Assembly: GCA_001772625.1 (NCBI GenBank)
Contig: MEVA01000006.1
Span: 130,144 to 163,725 of the forward strand
DNA: 33,582 nucleotides
DNA from: a candidate division WWE3 bacterium RIFCSPHIGHO2_01_FULL_42_13
GTDB lineage: Bacteria > Patescibacteriota > WWE3 > UBA101185 > UBA10185
Direction: 5' to 3'
The notes beneath the pieces were generated by a model. That model was not told where the DNA came from. It saw nothing but the letters and a program-made list of their open reading frames with translations, and ran no database searches. Position 1 is the first letter of the stretch, and the number at the start of each line of letters is the position of its first letter. The position numbers and the translations under genes were made by a program. Below, in pieces: positions 21,636-28,839 of the stretch.

Positions 21636-22715
21636 ATGGACGAGAATTTGGCTAAACTGCAGGAAATCGGATCTGCCCTTGCAAAGCTAGTTGACGGAAA
21701 TGACTTAACAGCAGACGAAGCCACAAAGCTTTTTCAAACAATATTTACCTATGACACAGAAGGTTACCACCTAGCTATGGTTATGGGCGCAATTCATGCA
21801 AAAGGTGAAACTTCAGACGAGCTTTTAGGTTTTTACAATGCAGTTAGCGCCCTGGCAGTGAGGTTGAATACAAAATTAGATCCAGATAAGGTTATTGATC
21901 TATCTGGCACGGGAGGTGGGAGTTTTAAAAGTATAAATGTAAGCACAGCAGCCTCTTTTGTTGTAGCGGCGGCTGGTTACACAGTTGCAAAGAACGCTTA
22001 TTGGGCAGTAACAAGCCCAACGGGTAGCGCTGATGCCTTTGCTGCCTTTGGAGTTGATATATCAAAGCTTTCTAAGGAGCAGGTTGAGCAGGCGCTAACA
22101 GAAGTTGGAATCTGTCCAATCTTTGTAGCCTTTATTAGTCCTGGACTTGCCAACAGGGCAAAGATATCCGGGAAAATATTTAGAGAACGACAGCTTAGAG
22201 TAAGATCGCCCTTCCACCTCGTTTCAAATGTATTTTCACCCCAAACCATGAATTATCGAGTTTATGGTTGCTATTCAGAAAGATACCTTCAGGTTTTGGC
22301 CGAACTTTTTATGAAACTGGGATTTAAGAAATCTTTAACTATGTGGGCGGAAGTTGGAATGCCAGAATTTTCTAATGTTGGTAAAACTATTGTATTGGAA
22401 CAGGTTGGAAAAGAAATTAAAAGGTATGAGGTTACCCCGAAGGATTTAGGAGTTAAAGAAGCCAAATTAGATGACATTAAAACAGGAGGAAAGGAACAGA
22501 ATATCGCGGATTTTACTAATATATTAAAAGGAGAAGAAACCGGACCAAAGGCTGATTTGGTGGCAATTAATGCTGGAGCTGCTCTGTATGCATTAGGAAA
22601 TGTTGAGACTTTAAAAGAAGGGACAGAAAAAGCTAAGGAATTGTTGTCGCAGGGTAAAGCGTACGAAGTGCTTGAGAAATTAGTTACTGGGTTTGGTAAC
22701 CCAAGTTCACTATAA
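21636..22715 (+). CDS. TrpD-family phosphoribosyltransferase-like protein
   Basis: A 359-aa protein of normal TrpD length. The N-terminal helical domain contains EATKLFQTIFT and AIHAKGETSDEL. The PRPP loop DLSGTGGGS (88-96) and NVST (101-104) are good matches. The usual KHGNR/GSAD region reads KNAYWAVTSPTGSADAF (119-135), so the conserved His is replaced by Asn. The usual DELS metal site reads PEFS. It is closer to TrpD overall than the 8538 gene but has altered substrate and metal residues, so anthranilate may not be its substrate. Transcription appears leaderless from an extended -10. No other trp biosynthesis gene is seen in the window. Confidence 0.85.
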   Translation: MDENLAKLQEIGSALAKLVDGNDLTADEATKLFQTIFTYDTEGYHLAMVMGAIHAKGETSDELLGFYNAVSALAVRLNTKLDPDKVIDLSGTGGGSFKSINVSTAASFVVAAAGYTVAKNAYWAVTSPTGSADAFAAFGVDISKLSKEQVEQALTEVGICPIFVAFISPGLANRAKISGKIFRERQLRVRSPFHLVSNVFSPQTMNYRVYGCYSERYLQVLAELFMKLGFKKSLTMWAEVGMPEFSNVGKTIVLEQVGKEIKRYEVTPKDLGVKEAKLDDIKTGGKEQNIADFTNILKGEETGPKADLVAINAGAALYALGNVETLKEGTEKAKELLSQGKAYEVLEKLVTGFGNPSSL

Positions 22716-22722
22716 GAAATCT

Positions 22723-22798
22723 TGGTGGGGAGGGAGGGAATCGAACCCTCATAGCCGGTTTTTCAGACCGGTGCCGTGACCAACTTGGCTACCGCCCC
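22723..22798 (-). tRNA. tRNA-Phe (GAA)
   Basis: Anticodon loop CTGAAAA (anticodon GAA) closed by CCGGT/ACCGG; T-arm GAGGG/CCCTC; discriminator A with encoded CCA. One C-U mismatch lies in the acceptor stem. A TATAAT lies about 23 nt upstream. Confidence 0.92.
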
Positions 22799-22865
22799 AT
22801 AAATCCTTAAAGTACGCGGGAATTATATAAGAAATTAGGTTGTGGTGAAAGGTAGAGAGCAAAAG

Positions 22866-22909
22866 CCCTGCAAACGTCTTTCGACCTCACAGGGCGGTTT
22901 AGCTTCGTA
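22866..22909 (-). ncRNA. Short structured RNA or orphan terminator
   Basis: On the minus strand GCCCTG pairs with CAGGGC around an inner GTC-GAAA-GAC tetraloop hairpin, followed by TTTTG. An extended -10 (TGCTATAAT) lies just upstream at about 22912-22920, so a transcript of some 45 nt is conceivable. It may instead be the terminator of a lost gene; there is no minus-strand gene upstream. Confidence 0.3.
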
Positions 22910-22933
22910 ATTATAGCAAATAGAGTAAATAGA

Positions 22934-22942
22934 TGCTACAAT
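22934..22942 (+). promoter_or_regulatory. Extended -10 promoter of the DUF3800 gene
   Basis: TGCTACAAT; it overlaps an in-frame ATG at 22941, making the ATG at 22953 the likely start. Confidence 0.5.
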
Positions 22943-22952
22943 GTGTATTGTA

Positions 22953-23516
22953 ATGATAAAGCTTTACTGTTATGTTGACGAAACTGGTCAAGATACTGCA
23001 GGAGAATTATTTTTAGTTGCCGTTGTGTTAAAAGAAGCTCATGAAGTGGATTTTCTTGAGAAAAGACTTGAAGAAATAGAAGCAGAGACTGGGAAAAAGC
23101 AACTAAAGTGGAAGAAAGCAAGTAATAAGATTAAGAAAAGCTACCTAAAAGAAATCTCCCAACTCAAAGAACTCAAACAAACAGTCTACTATTCTATTTA
23201 CCGTTCTTCGAAAGAGTATTCAAAGCTCACATCTTTAACTATTGCAAAGACTGTCCTATCCAAAGGCTTGGATGACTACTCTGTTCATATAATCATTGAT
23301 GGACTTAATAATAAAGAAAGAGAAATTGTAAGAAGCGAACTTAAAACGCTGAGAATTAAGTATGGAAAGATTCGCGGTATGAGGGATCAGCAAAGCGTAT
23401 TCTTACGCTTAGCGGATGCAATGGCCGGCTTCTTGAGAGATATTGCAGAAGAAAAACTATATACAAGTGAATTTGTTATTAGCTTCAAAAATTCAGAGAT
23501 TCTAGTTGAAAACTAA
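22953..23516 (+). CDS. DUF3800 domain protein
   Basis: A 187-aa protein with the DUF3800 pattern. An N-terminal YCYVDETGQ carries the first acidic pair (D9, E10). VHIIIDG lies in the middle, and the C-terminal RLADAMAGFLRDI motif follows. The family is thought to have an RNase H-like fold and is common near mobile and defence genes; its activity is not established. The frame opens at 22941, but that codon overlaps the -10 box, so the second Met (22953) is preferred. Its stop abuts the terminator of the oppositely oriented candidate small RNA. Confidence 0.87.
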   Translation: MIKLYCYVDETGQDTAGELFLVAVVLKEAHEVDFLEKRLEEIEAETGKKQLKWKKASNKIKKSYLKEISQLKELKQTVYYSIYRSSKEYSKLTSLTIAKTVLSKGLDDYSVHIIIDGLNNKEREIVRSELKTLRIKYGKIRGMRDQQSVFLRLADAMAGFLRDIAEEKLYTSEFVISFKNSEILVEN

Positions 23517-23583
23517 AACCAGGTTGTCTAGACCTGGTAACCCAGCATTGTTAAGAGGCTGGCTGACCCTATTTCCTGTTGGA
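23515..23583 (-). ncRNA. Candidate small RNA with own promoter and terminator
   Basis: On the minus strand a promoter with 17-bp spacing is followed within about 70 nt by a hairpin CCAGC/GCTGG and then a strong stem ACCAGGT/ACCTGGT (loop CTAGACA) with TTTT. No reading frame with a Shine-Dalgarno sequence fits inside. I see no match to SRP RNA, 6S or tmRNA. It lies between DUF3800 and tRNA-Gly. Confidence 0.5.
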
Positions 23584-23589
23584 ACAGCG

Positions 23590-23618
23590 ACCATACGGAC
23601 GTTTTCGAGTAATTGCAA
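23590..23618 (-). promoter_or_regulatory. Promoter of the candidate small RNA
   Basis: Minus strand TTGCAA (23613-23618), 17-bp spacer, TATGGT (23590-23595). Confidence 0.5.
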
Positions 23619-23658
23619 TATATCATTTTGTGAAAAAGAATTCAAGAAGACTTAAACT

Positions 23659-23733
23659 TGGAGCGACGGACCGGATTCGAACCGGCGACCTCTTCCTTGG
23701 CAAGGAAGCATTCTACCACTGAACTACCGTCGC
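23659..23733 (-). tRNA. tRNA-Gly (GCC)
   Basis: Anticodon loop TTGCCAA (anticodon GCC) closed by CTTCC/GGAAG; acceptor GCGACGG/CCGTCGC; discriminator U and encoded CCA, as usual for tRNA-Gly. TAAAAT lies 11 nt upstream. Confidence 0.95.
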
Positions 23734-23757
23734 AAACACGACTCATTTTACCACAGG

Positions 23758-24000
23758 CTAATGCTTCTTTAGGAGCTTGCTCAGTGAAATTCCGGCCCAA
23801 ACCACGTTTAGAATAAGTATTGGCGTTGACCCTATAAAATAGGAATGTACAGCTAAGCTCACCGACCCAAGCAAGTTCAAAAGAAAGTAGATTTTGGAGT
23901 CTTCGGCCACCTTATTTGTCGCATCTATATAAAATCCAACAAGTAATAAGCCAAGACCTATCCAACCAAGAATGTTGTAGAAAAACTGGTTAAAAATCAC
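23758..24000 (-). CDS. Small membrane protein, CBU_0592-like
   Basis: An 80-aa protein with about three hydrophobic helices. The pattern is NILGWIGLGLLLVGFYID, then a short polar loop, then FLLNLLGSVSLAVHSYFIG and ILILNVVWAGISLSKLL. This fits the small CBU_0592-type membrane family of unknown function. The GTG at 24000 overlaps the TGA stop of the DUF2207 gene (GTGA), a typical coupled start; a TTG one codon earlier is the alternative. Confidence 0.7.
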   Translation of the reverse strand: MIFNQFFYNILGWIGLGLLLVGFYIDATNKVAEDSKIYFLLNLLGSVSLAVHSYFIGSTPILILNVVWAGISLSKLLKKH

Positions 24001-25736
24001 CAACTTCCACCTCCCCCACCGCCACCTCCGCCTCCGGAAAATCCACCTGAAAACCCGCTACTAAATCCTGAAGAACTTCTAGTTGAGCTCATGGCAACCG
24101 CGCTACTAACAGAAGAATTGAAGCTATTCATTAAGTACAAATACGAAAATGTATTAAAGTTATCCGACTCAAGCCATTCGGGTTTAGCAAGTTTTAAGTC
24201 CTTAAATCTATCAAGCCAAATCTTTTCAACGCCTAAAGCAATCGCGTACGGCAGCAGCTTCTCAAAAAACATTTGATTTTGAGCTTGAAACTCAAGCTGT
24301 TTGTCCTGCGAGCGAACAAAGTTTCTCATTGATTCAATAGTTGCCCACGAAAGAGCACCACTTTCTGTTCGCCTGGACGACTTTGAACCTAAATACGCAA
24401 CTAGCGCCAACAATGGGTTAAAAAAGAAAAATGCTAAAACAAACACAATCATCCACTTCTCACGAACTTTATACGGATCTTCCGCAAACTGCTCATCTCC
24501 AACCAGTTGTTTCGCTGCCTCTTTGTAAGTTGTTTCAAGTTTTGTGGCAAAACCAACCCGTTTACCCAAAGATTCAAGCGAAACTACCTCCGCCCCTTTA
24601 AAAATTGAATCAAGTAAATATTTTTCGTACTTTAACAAATCGCTCCCCTCCCATTCACGAACCTTAACCAGTGAAAACTTTGGTTTTTTAATAATCACAC
24701 CACTTTCTTCGGAAGTAATTTTTATAAAACCTTTTTGTGCAATTTGAATTAGGGTTGCTGTAATATCCCGAATGTCGCCTTTTTTATCGTATAAAACACC
24801 AACCTCACCAGCAGTTAAACTTCTACCTGAATCTGTTTTTGGAGGATCAAACCATGCGGCAACAACCTTTTTCTCATTTGGCTGTTTTTTAAGCCTTGGC
24901 CAGATTCTAAAGAAAAGAAAAGCCGGAAGTAGAATATAAAAAATTAACCATCCGATGAAAATCAAAATTCCAATAATTGTCTCCCACAAACTTGAAAAAT
25001 CTCTTACTGGCTCCAACACTTCAACTATACGAGTTGGAAAGCTTTCAACTATTGTTAAACCCTCCCCCGGTTCAAGTTGTCGCGGCGACTTGAATTCGAG
25101 AGCATTTCTTGCCGGTAAGGTAATATCGCAATACCTCTCTGTTGACCCGAGAGTACCTATATAACAAATACCGCTTACAGCAGAATCTAATCTCTCGCTG
25201 TCGGGCAAAATTACAGTTGCGCTACTTTCGTAAATAGGAACTTCCCACCCGTTTCCCGTAACGTTCCAATAAATTTCGTCATGGTCAGTAAAATAAGTTA
25301 AAGCACCGGAAAGTGTGTACTTGATTACATAAACATGAGTTCCCGTTATTGTTGCATTCGGGTCACCTACTTTTAAGTTTATTTCTGCGGAAGTTGAATT
25401 ATCTTGAAACATATACGGTCGGCCAAGTTCGTCTGTAACTGAAATTTCTGAAGCAAGCATTCTAAAATCCTTGCCGTCTTGATTTGTTTTAGTTAAGGGA
25501 ATTTCACGAAAGATTCCGTGTCGGGAAAATGGAAAATAGTAATGGATTATTTCCGTAACATTAACTGTGCCATCACTATTTACAACAATGTCGCTGTGAA
25601 ATGAATCTATGACTTCTACGATGCTTGGGGCTGACTGGGCGTACGCTGGCTTGTTTAACAAAGTTGGAGATAGGGCGAAAGCTAGAGCGAAAGCAAGTAT
25701 TGAGAAAAGTGAAATCTTAAAAAGTTTTCTAGCCAT
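23997..25736 (-). CDS. DUF2207 membrane protein with Gly-rich tail
   Basis: A 579-aa envelope protein. A signal peptide (1-33, ending AYA) precedes an extracellular beta-rich domain with NSDGTVNVTEIIHYYFPF and HGIFREIPL, the hallmark of DUF2207. Membrane helices lie at about 253-278 and 428-448, separated by a cytosolic domain. The C-terminus is Ser/Phe/Gly-rich and ends in a run of glycines, as usual for the family. The function is unknown. TAATAT ends 6 nt before the ATG, so the mRNA is probably leaderless. It is translationally coupled with the small membrane protein downstream. Confidence 0.93.
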   Translation of the reverse strand: MARKLFKISLFSILAFALAFALSPTLLNKPAYAQSAPSIVEVIDSFHSDIVVNSDGTVNVTEIIHYYFPFSRHGIFREIPLTKTNQDGKDFRMLASEISVTDELGRPYMFQDNSTSAEINLKVGDPNATITGTHVYVIKYTLSGALTYFTDHDEIYWNVTGNGWEVPIYESSATVILPDSERLDSAVSGICYIGTLGSTERYCDITLPARNALEFKSPRQLEPGEGLTIVESFPTRIVEVLEPVRDFSSLWETIIGILIFIGWLIFYILLPAFLFFRIWPRLKKQPNEKKVVAAWFDPPKTDSGRSLTAGEVGVLYDKKGDIRDITATLIQIAQKGFIKITSEESGVIIKKPKFSLVKVREWEGSDLLKYEKYLLDSIFKGAEVVSLESLGKRVGFATKLETTYKEAAKQLVGDEQFAEDPYKVREKWMIVFVLAFFFFNPLLALVAYLGSKSSRRTESGALSWATIESMRNFVRSQDKQLEFQAQNQMFFEKLLPYAIALGVEKIWLDRFKDLKLAKPEWLESDNFNTFSYLYLMNSFNSSVSSAVAMSSTRSSSGFSSGFSGGFSGGGGGGGGGGSW

Positions 25737-25742
25737 GAAGTA

Positions 25743-25748
25743 ATATTA
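25743..25748 (-). promoter_or_regulatory. -10 element of the DUF2207 gene
   Basis: Minus strand TAATAT, 6 nt before the ATG at 25736. Confidence 0.4.
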
Positions 25749-25757
25749 CCAGCCTTT

Positions 25758-25843
25758 TGGTGGGCGAGACAGGACTTGAACCTGCACGGGTTTTACCCCA
25801 CAACGACCTCAACGTTGCGCGTATACCATTCCGCCACTCGCCC
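25758..25843 (-). tRNA. tRNA-Leu (GAG)
   Basis: A type II tRNA with a long variable arm; anticodon loop TTGAGGT (anticodon GAG) closed by CAACG/CGTTG; acceptor GGGCGAG/CTCGCCC; discriminator A and encoded CCA. Confidence 0.94.
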
Positions 25844-25890
25844 TCGATCTTATGGCCTTCCAGCACGGGAATTTTACCACAGCAAAGACT

Positions 25891-25977
25891 TGGTGCCAGA
25901 GGCGGGACTCGAACCCGCACTCGCTTGCGCGAACTGCCTTCTGAAGACAGCGAGTCTGCCAATTCCTCCACTCTGGC
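25891..25977 (-). tRNA. tRNA-Leu (CAG)
   Basis: A type II tRNA; anticodon loop TTCAGAA (anticodon CAG) closed by CTGTC/GGCAG; variable arm TCGCGCAAGCGA; acceptor GCCAGAG/CTCTGGC; discriminator A and encoded CCA. TATAAT lies about 13 nt upstream and probably drives both tRNA-Leu genes. Confidence 0.94.
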
Positions 25978-26018
25978 TGATGTCGTTGCTATTATAGCGT
26001 AAAACCAAACACTTGCTT

Positions 26019-26049
26019 AAAAAAAGACTCCCACAAGGTGTGAGAGTCT
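26019..26049 (-). terminator. Intrinsic terminator
   Basis: AGACTC-x-CACA pairs with TGTG-x-GAGTCT around a 3-nt loop, followed by seven T on the minus strand. It ends the 47-aa gene. Confidence 0.85.
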
Positions 26050-26072
26050 AATGAAACCAACTCATTTAATTT

Positions 26073-26216
26073 TTAGCAGTCTCTTTTCATTCTTTTCTTT
26101 CTCTCAGGTAGACCGTTGGCGTGATTTATGCCGTTAATCTGAGCTTGCCCGCGTCGAATTTCCTTTCCGTTGAATTTGGGTGGTTTGCCGCTCTTCTTTT
26201 TTGCAGTTTTTGCCAC
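26073..26216 (-). CDS. Small basic protein (47 aa)
   Basis: A frame too short for usual calling: GTG start at 26216, TAA at 26073. It begins VAKTAKKKSGKPPKF and ends RKKRMKRDC. An ideal Shine-Dalgarno sequence (AAAGGAGG) lies 4 nt before the GTG, and a strong terminator follows 23 nt after the stop, so it is very likely expressed. The strongly Lys/Arg-rich composition with Gly/Asn-rich centre (GQAQINGINHANG) suggests binding to nucleic acid or the ribosome; no family is recognised. Confidence 0.7.
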   Translation of the reverse strand: MAKTAKKKSGKPPKFNGKEIRRGQAQINGINHANGLPERKKRMKRDC

Positions 26217-26273
26217 AATGCCTCCTTTGATGTAGTCTCAGCAGCAATAGTAACAAACCTTTATCCAATTTAG

Positions 26274-26279
26274 TACAAT
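26274..26279 (+). promoter_or_regulatory. -10 element of the EamA gene
   Basis: TACAAT, 6 nt before the ATG at 26286 and 3 nt before an ATG at 26283, favouring the second. Confidence 0.45.
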
Positions 26280-26285
26280 TAAATG

Positions 26286-27149
26286 ATGGCTTTAGTGTTT
26301 GTAGTTTTGTCTGCAGTTTTTGCAGGGCTTAATCTTCCTGCCCTTAAATACGGCCTAACTGAGCTTTCGCCAGTATTGCTCATGTTAATAAGGTTTGCCG
26401 CCGCAACCCTTGTTATCTGGCTTATTTATCGCCCAAAAATTCAAAAAACTGCACTAAAAGCCTCCTTTTTATCAGCAGGAGCGCTCTTGTTAATTATTTT
26501 AGGACTTAGTCTTTCGACAATTTCGTATGTTCAGGCAATCCTTGCTTTTATTCCTGTTGCGGTGGGACTGGGCGCTCACCACCTACTTGGCGAAAAGCAA
26601 ACTTTAAAAAGCATTGCTGGCATTCTTTTGGGATTGGGCGGCACGCTTTTTATAATTTTCGAAGTGAAAATTAGCGGAACAAATGGGCATCAGTTAGTTA
26701 TTGGCAACCTTCTTGTTTTCTTTTCGGCAATTCTTTCGGCGCTTTATATTGTTGAGTGTAGGAAATTAAGTAAAACTATTTCTTCAATCGATTTAACATT
26801 TAACCAGTTTGTAGCAACAACTTTTGTTTTTATATTGGGCATGTTTGCGATGGCTATTTTAGGGAAGCCACTTGTTGTATCCGAAACTACTAATGTAAGT
26901 TTATATTCGTTGATTTATCTAATTATTTTTGGAACAGTTTTGATGTTTTTCTTTTACCAAAAGGGGATTAAACAAACAAACGCGTATGTGGTGGGTTTGA
27001 GCCAGTATTTGCAACTTCCGGTTGGGGTTCTGTCCGGAGTCATTCTTTTTAGCGATAAGATCTCGCCGGTTTTTATTTTGGGAACAGGGCTAATTTTGGC
27101 CGGTTCATTAATTGGAACTTTTAATCATTTATCCAACGAGAAATCTTAA
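26286..27149 (+). CDS. EamA/DMT superfamily transporter
   Basis: A 287-aa integral membrane protein with ten predicted helices in two repeats. EamA features include an N-terminal FAGLNLPALKYGL, PVLLMLIRFAAATLVIWL, GIKQTNAYVVGLSQYLQLPVGVLSG near the C-terminus and a final GLILAGSLIGT. These transporters move metabolites or amino acids across the cytoplasmic membrane; the substrate is unknown. Two adjacent ATG codons are available. The second is placed ideally relative to the TACAAT box. No Shine-Dalgarno sequence is seen. Confidence 0.88.
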   Translation: MALVFVVLSAVFAGLNLPALKYGLTELSPVLLMLIRFAAATLVIWLIYRPKIQKTALKASFLSAGALLLIILGLSLSTISYVQAILAFIPVAVGLGAHHLLGEKQTLKSIAGILLGLGGTLFIIFEVKISGTNGHQLVIGNLLVFFSAILSALYIVECRKLSKTISSIDLTFNQFVATTFVFILGMFAMAILGKPLVVSETTNVSLYSLIYLIIFGTVLMFFFYQKGIKQTNAYVVGLSQYLQLPVGVLSGVILFSDKISPVFILGTGLILAGSLIGTFNHLSNEKS

Positions 27150-27196
27150 AAATAAAACGTGCCCAGCGGAGTTTTGGATTTCTCTCTGCCGGGCAC
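27150..27196 (-). terminator. Intrinsic terminator of the lipoprotein gene
   Basis: GTGCCCAGC (27159-27167) pairs with GCCGGGCAC (27188-27196), one mismatch, 20-nt loop, followed on the minus strand by GTTTTATTTTT. Confidence 0.75.
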
Positions 27197-27217
27197 TATT
27201 AAAATTACTACCGTTCC

Positions 27218-27754
27218 CTAGCCATTTAAATCATCTTGGCTGAGGTTGATCCATTTCATTTCGATGACAACTACATCCCCAAATTCGCAACGCGCTTGAA
27301 AAACTCCGTGAGGCGACACCAAATCTATGGTGCCCTCTTTCCCGTCCATGGGGTTGAGGGGGGTTAGAGAGTCGCATTGGGGCTCCACCGGAATAGCAGC
27401 ACTGCCCTCGTGGTACTCACCACTTACTGCGTAGTGAATCCAGTAAGCACCCGTCATCGCGTCCCCTTCAAGAGTGTAGCTCAAGTGAAGGACAAGTTCC
27501 CGCCCCCCATCTTGCAAGAAAATGTTAACTACCGGAGCATTCATGCTGGCTGTTAGATTTTGGTCGCAACTAGCTCCTTTTACCTCGAGTTCAGTATAAG
27601 CTGTGAAAGCACCTCCACCGCAGTTTGTAATGGCAGCCGGCAGTGTGGTGGGTATTGCTGTAGGTTCCAAGACTGCAGCAGGTGTGCTGCAGGCACCCAA
27701 GACGAACCCTATAAGAACTAAAACCGAACTAAGGTGGTTACGATTTGTTTTCAT
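27218..27754 (-). CDS. Lipoprotein, unknown function (178 aa)
   Basis: A signal peptide with lipobox VLGAC (Cys at about 22) is followed by a Pro/Thr/Ala-rich linker and a probably beta-rich external domain. Four further Cys are suitable for two disulfides. No family recognised. A Shine-Dalgarno sequence (AGGAGAAGAG) precedes the ATG and a terminator follows. The upstream leader holds a perfect 14-bp inverted repeat (27782-27795). It is another self-contained unit of less AT-rich composition. Confidence 0.8.
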   Translation of the reverse strand: MKTNRNHLSSVLVLIGFVLGACSTPAAVLEPTAIPTTLPAAITNCGGGAFTAYTELEVKGASCDQNLTASMNAPVVNIFLQDGGRELVLHLSYTLEGDAMTGAYWIHYAVSGEYHEGSAAIPVEPQCDSLTPLNPMDGKEGTIDLVSPHGVFQARCEFGDVVVIEMKWINLSQDDLNG

Positions 27755-27781
27755 CTCTTCTCCTAGATTAGTTGTTGCTAA

Positions 27782-27795
27782 GGTCTTGAAAGACC
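27782..27795 (-). promoter_or_regulatory. Inverted repeat upstream of the lipoprotein gene
   Basis: Plus-strand GGTCTT-GA-AAGACC, perfect 6-bp arms, about 28 nt before the start codon. It may be an operator or a leader hairpin. Confidence 0.3.
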
Positions 27796-27841
27796 GATTT
27801 GTAGATTTAACTGTGGTTAGGTTAACATGTTATAGGGTATA

Positions 27842-27859
27842 ATACAAACTTGTTTGTAT
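27842..27859. repeat. Perfect 8-bp-arm palindrome beside tRNA-Lys
   Basis: ATACAAAC-TT-GTTTGTAT, 3 nt past the 3' end of tRNA-Lys on the minus strand. It could be a factor-assisted terminator for the tRNA or an operator; no T run follows. Confidence 0.4.
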
Positions 27860-27862
27860 GGT

Positions 27863-27937
27863 TGGTGAGGGCGGTGAGAATCGGACTCACGACAAGCTGG
27901 TTAAGAGCCAGCTGCTCTACCACTGAGCTACGCCCCC
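27863..27937 (-). tRNA. tRNA-Lys (CUU)
   Basis: Anticodon loop CTCTTAA (anticodon CTT) closed by GCTGG/CCAGC; acceptor GGGGGCG/CGCCCTC with one G-U; discriminator A and encoded CCA. TATCAT, extended by TGA, lies 13 nt upstream. Confidence 0.94.
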
Positions 27938-27972
27938 TCAAAGCAAGGGAATGATATCAAACTTGTCTTGTA

Positions 27973-28839
27973 TTAGAAACCTAAAAGCGGAGAAAGGGCT
28001 TTTTGGAAGTTTCTTATATCGGCTGCTGTAAAGACTGAATTCTGTAGAGTGCACTGTTCAGGTATGATTCCATCAACCAGTTCGTAATATAAACTCATGG
28101 AATCGTTTATTTTAAAATCATGTTCATTAACAAGTGACCTGGGGTTCGCAATATCCCTTTCTGCGGGCAAAACAAAGACAGTATGAAGTTCTGCAGCAAT
28201 TTCAAGTTTGTCCGAATTTTCGAGAAGTTCCTCAAAACCTTCCAAATCTAGGTTTACTTTAGCCATTTCTTTAACAGTTTCTATAACATTTTCCAAACTC
28301 TCTCTAAAATCTACCTGCTGCTCGTAAGTTCGAACATCTAAGGTTGCCATTTTTACTTCCGCAAGTCCCGTTATTACCATTTTGTGTGTGGAAGTATCCT
28401 CCCGGATGTCAATTAAATCTGGGTTTCTTAAATGTCCAACGGCTTGTGTGAGAGCCTCCGGAGGATTTTTATAAATTTTGAGAATCTGAAGCGATAATTC
28501 GGACGGTTCTCTCTGTTCTCTGAGTTTGTACTCCGTGCTTGCCAGTGATTCAAAGATTTCTCCTGTTGCAATGTGCTTTTTATCCTCAAGAGTGGGTTTC
28601 GGTTCCTTCCTTCTTGCTTTAAACTCGCCGTCAATTCTTATATCCTCCTCGATTCTTTCAATAAGGTCGCCGGGCATAACGTCAATAATTTCTCGCTGCT
28701 TTTCTTTTCTTTGTTCAAAAGCTTCATGAGATTCGTTTTCCATCGGAGAGGATTTTTCAACAGTTTCTTTTAAAATTTCTTGAACGGAGCCCGTTGAGGC
28801 TTCCGTTGGTAACGTTTCAGCTGAAGATAAAGTTGTCAT
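27973..28839 (-). CDS. Hypothetical protein with PD-(D/E)xK-like motif (288 aa)
   Basis: No named family recognised. After a charged, probably disordered N-terminus (about 1-80), a helix with TGEIFESL (E94) precedes NPDLIDI (P140, D141) and ITGLAEVK (E161, K163). That order of helix glutamate, PD strand and ExK strand matches the catalytic core of PD-(D/E)xK nucleases (inference). The rest (160-288) is mixed helix and strand. The start overlaps the stop of the upstream deoxyribosyltransferase-like gene by ATGA, so the two are translationally coupled and probably work together. Confidence 0.7.
   Translation of the reverse strand: MTTLSSAETLPTEASTGSVQEILKETVEKSSPMENESHEAFEQRKEKQREIIDVMPGDLIERIEEDIRIDGEFKARRKEPKPTLEDKKHIATGEIFESLASTEYKLREQREPSELSLQILKIYKNPPEALTQAVGHLRNPDLIDIREDTSTHKMVITGLAEVKMATLDVRTYEQQVDFRESLENVIETVKEMAKVNLDLEGFEELLENSDKLEIAAELHTVFVLPAERDIANPRSLVNEHDFKINDSMSLYYELVDGIIPEQCTLQNSVFTAADIRNFQKALSPLLGF

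Noticed and set aside
25729-26002. Reading frames across the two tRNA-Leu genes
   Set aside because: They are shadows of tRNA sequence on both strands.
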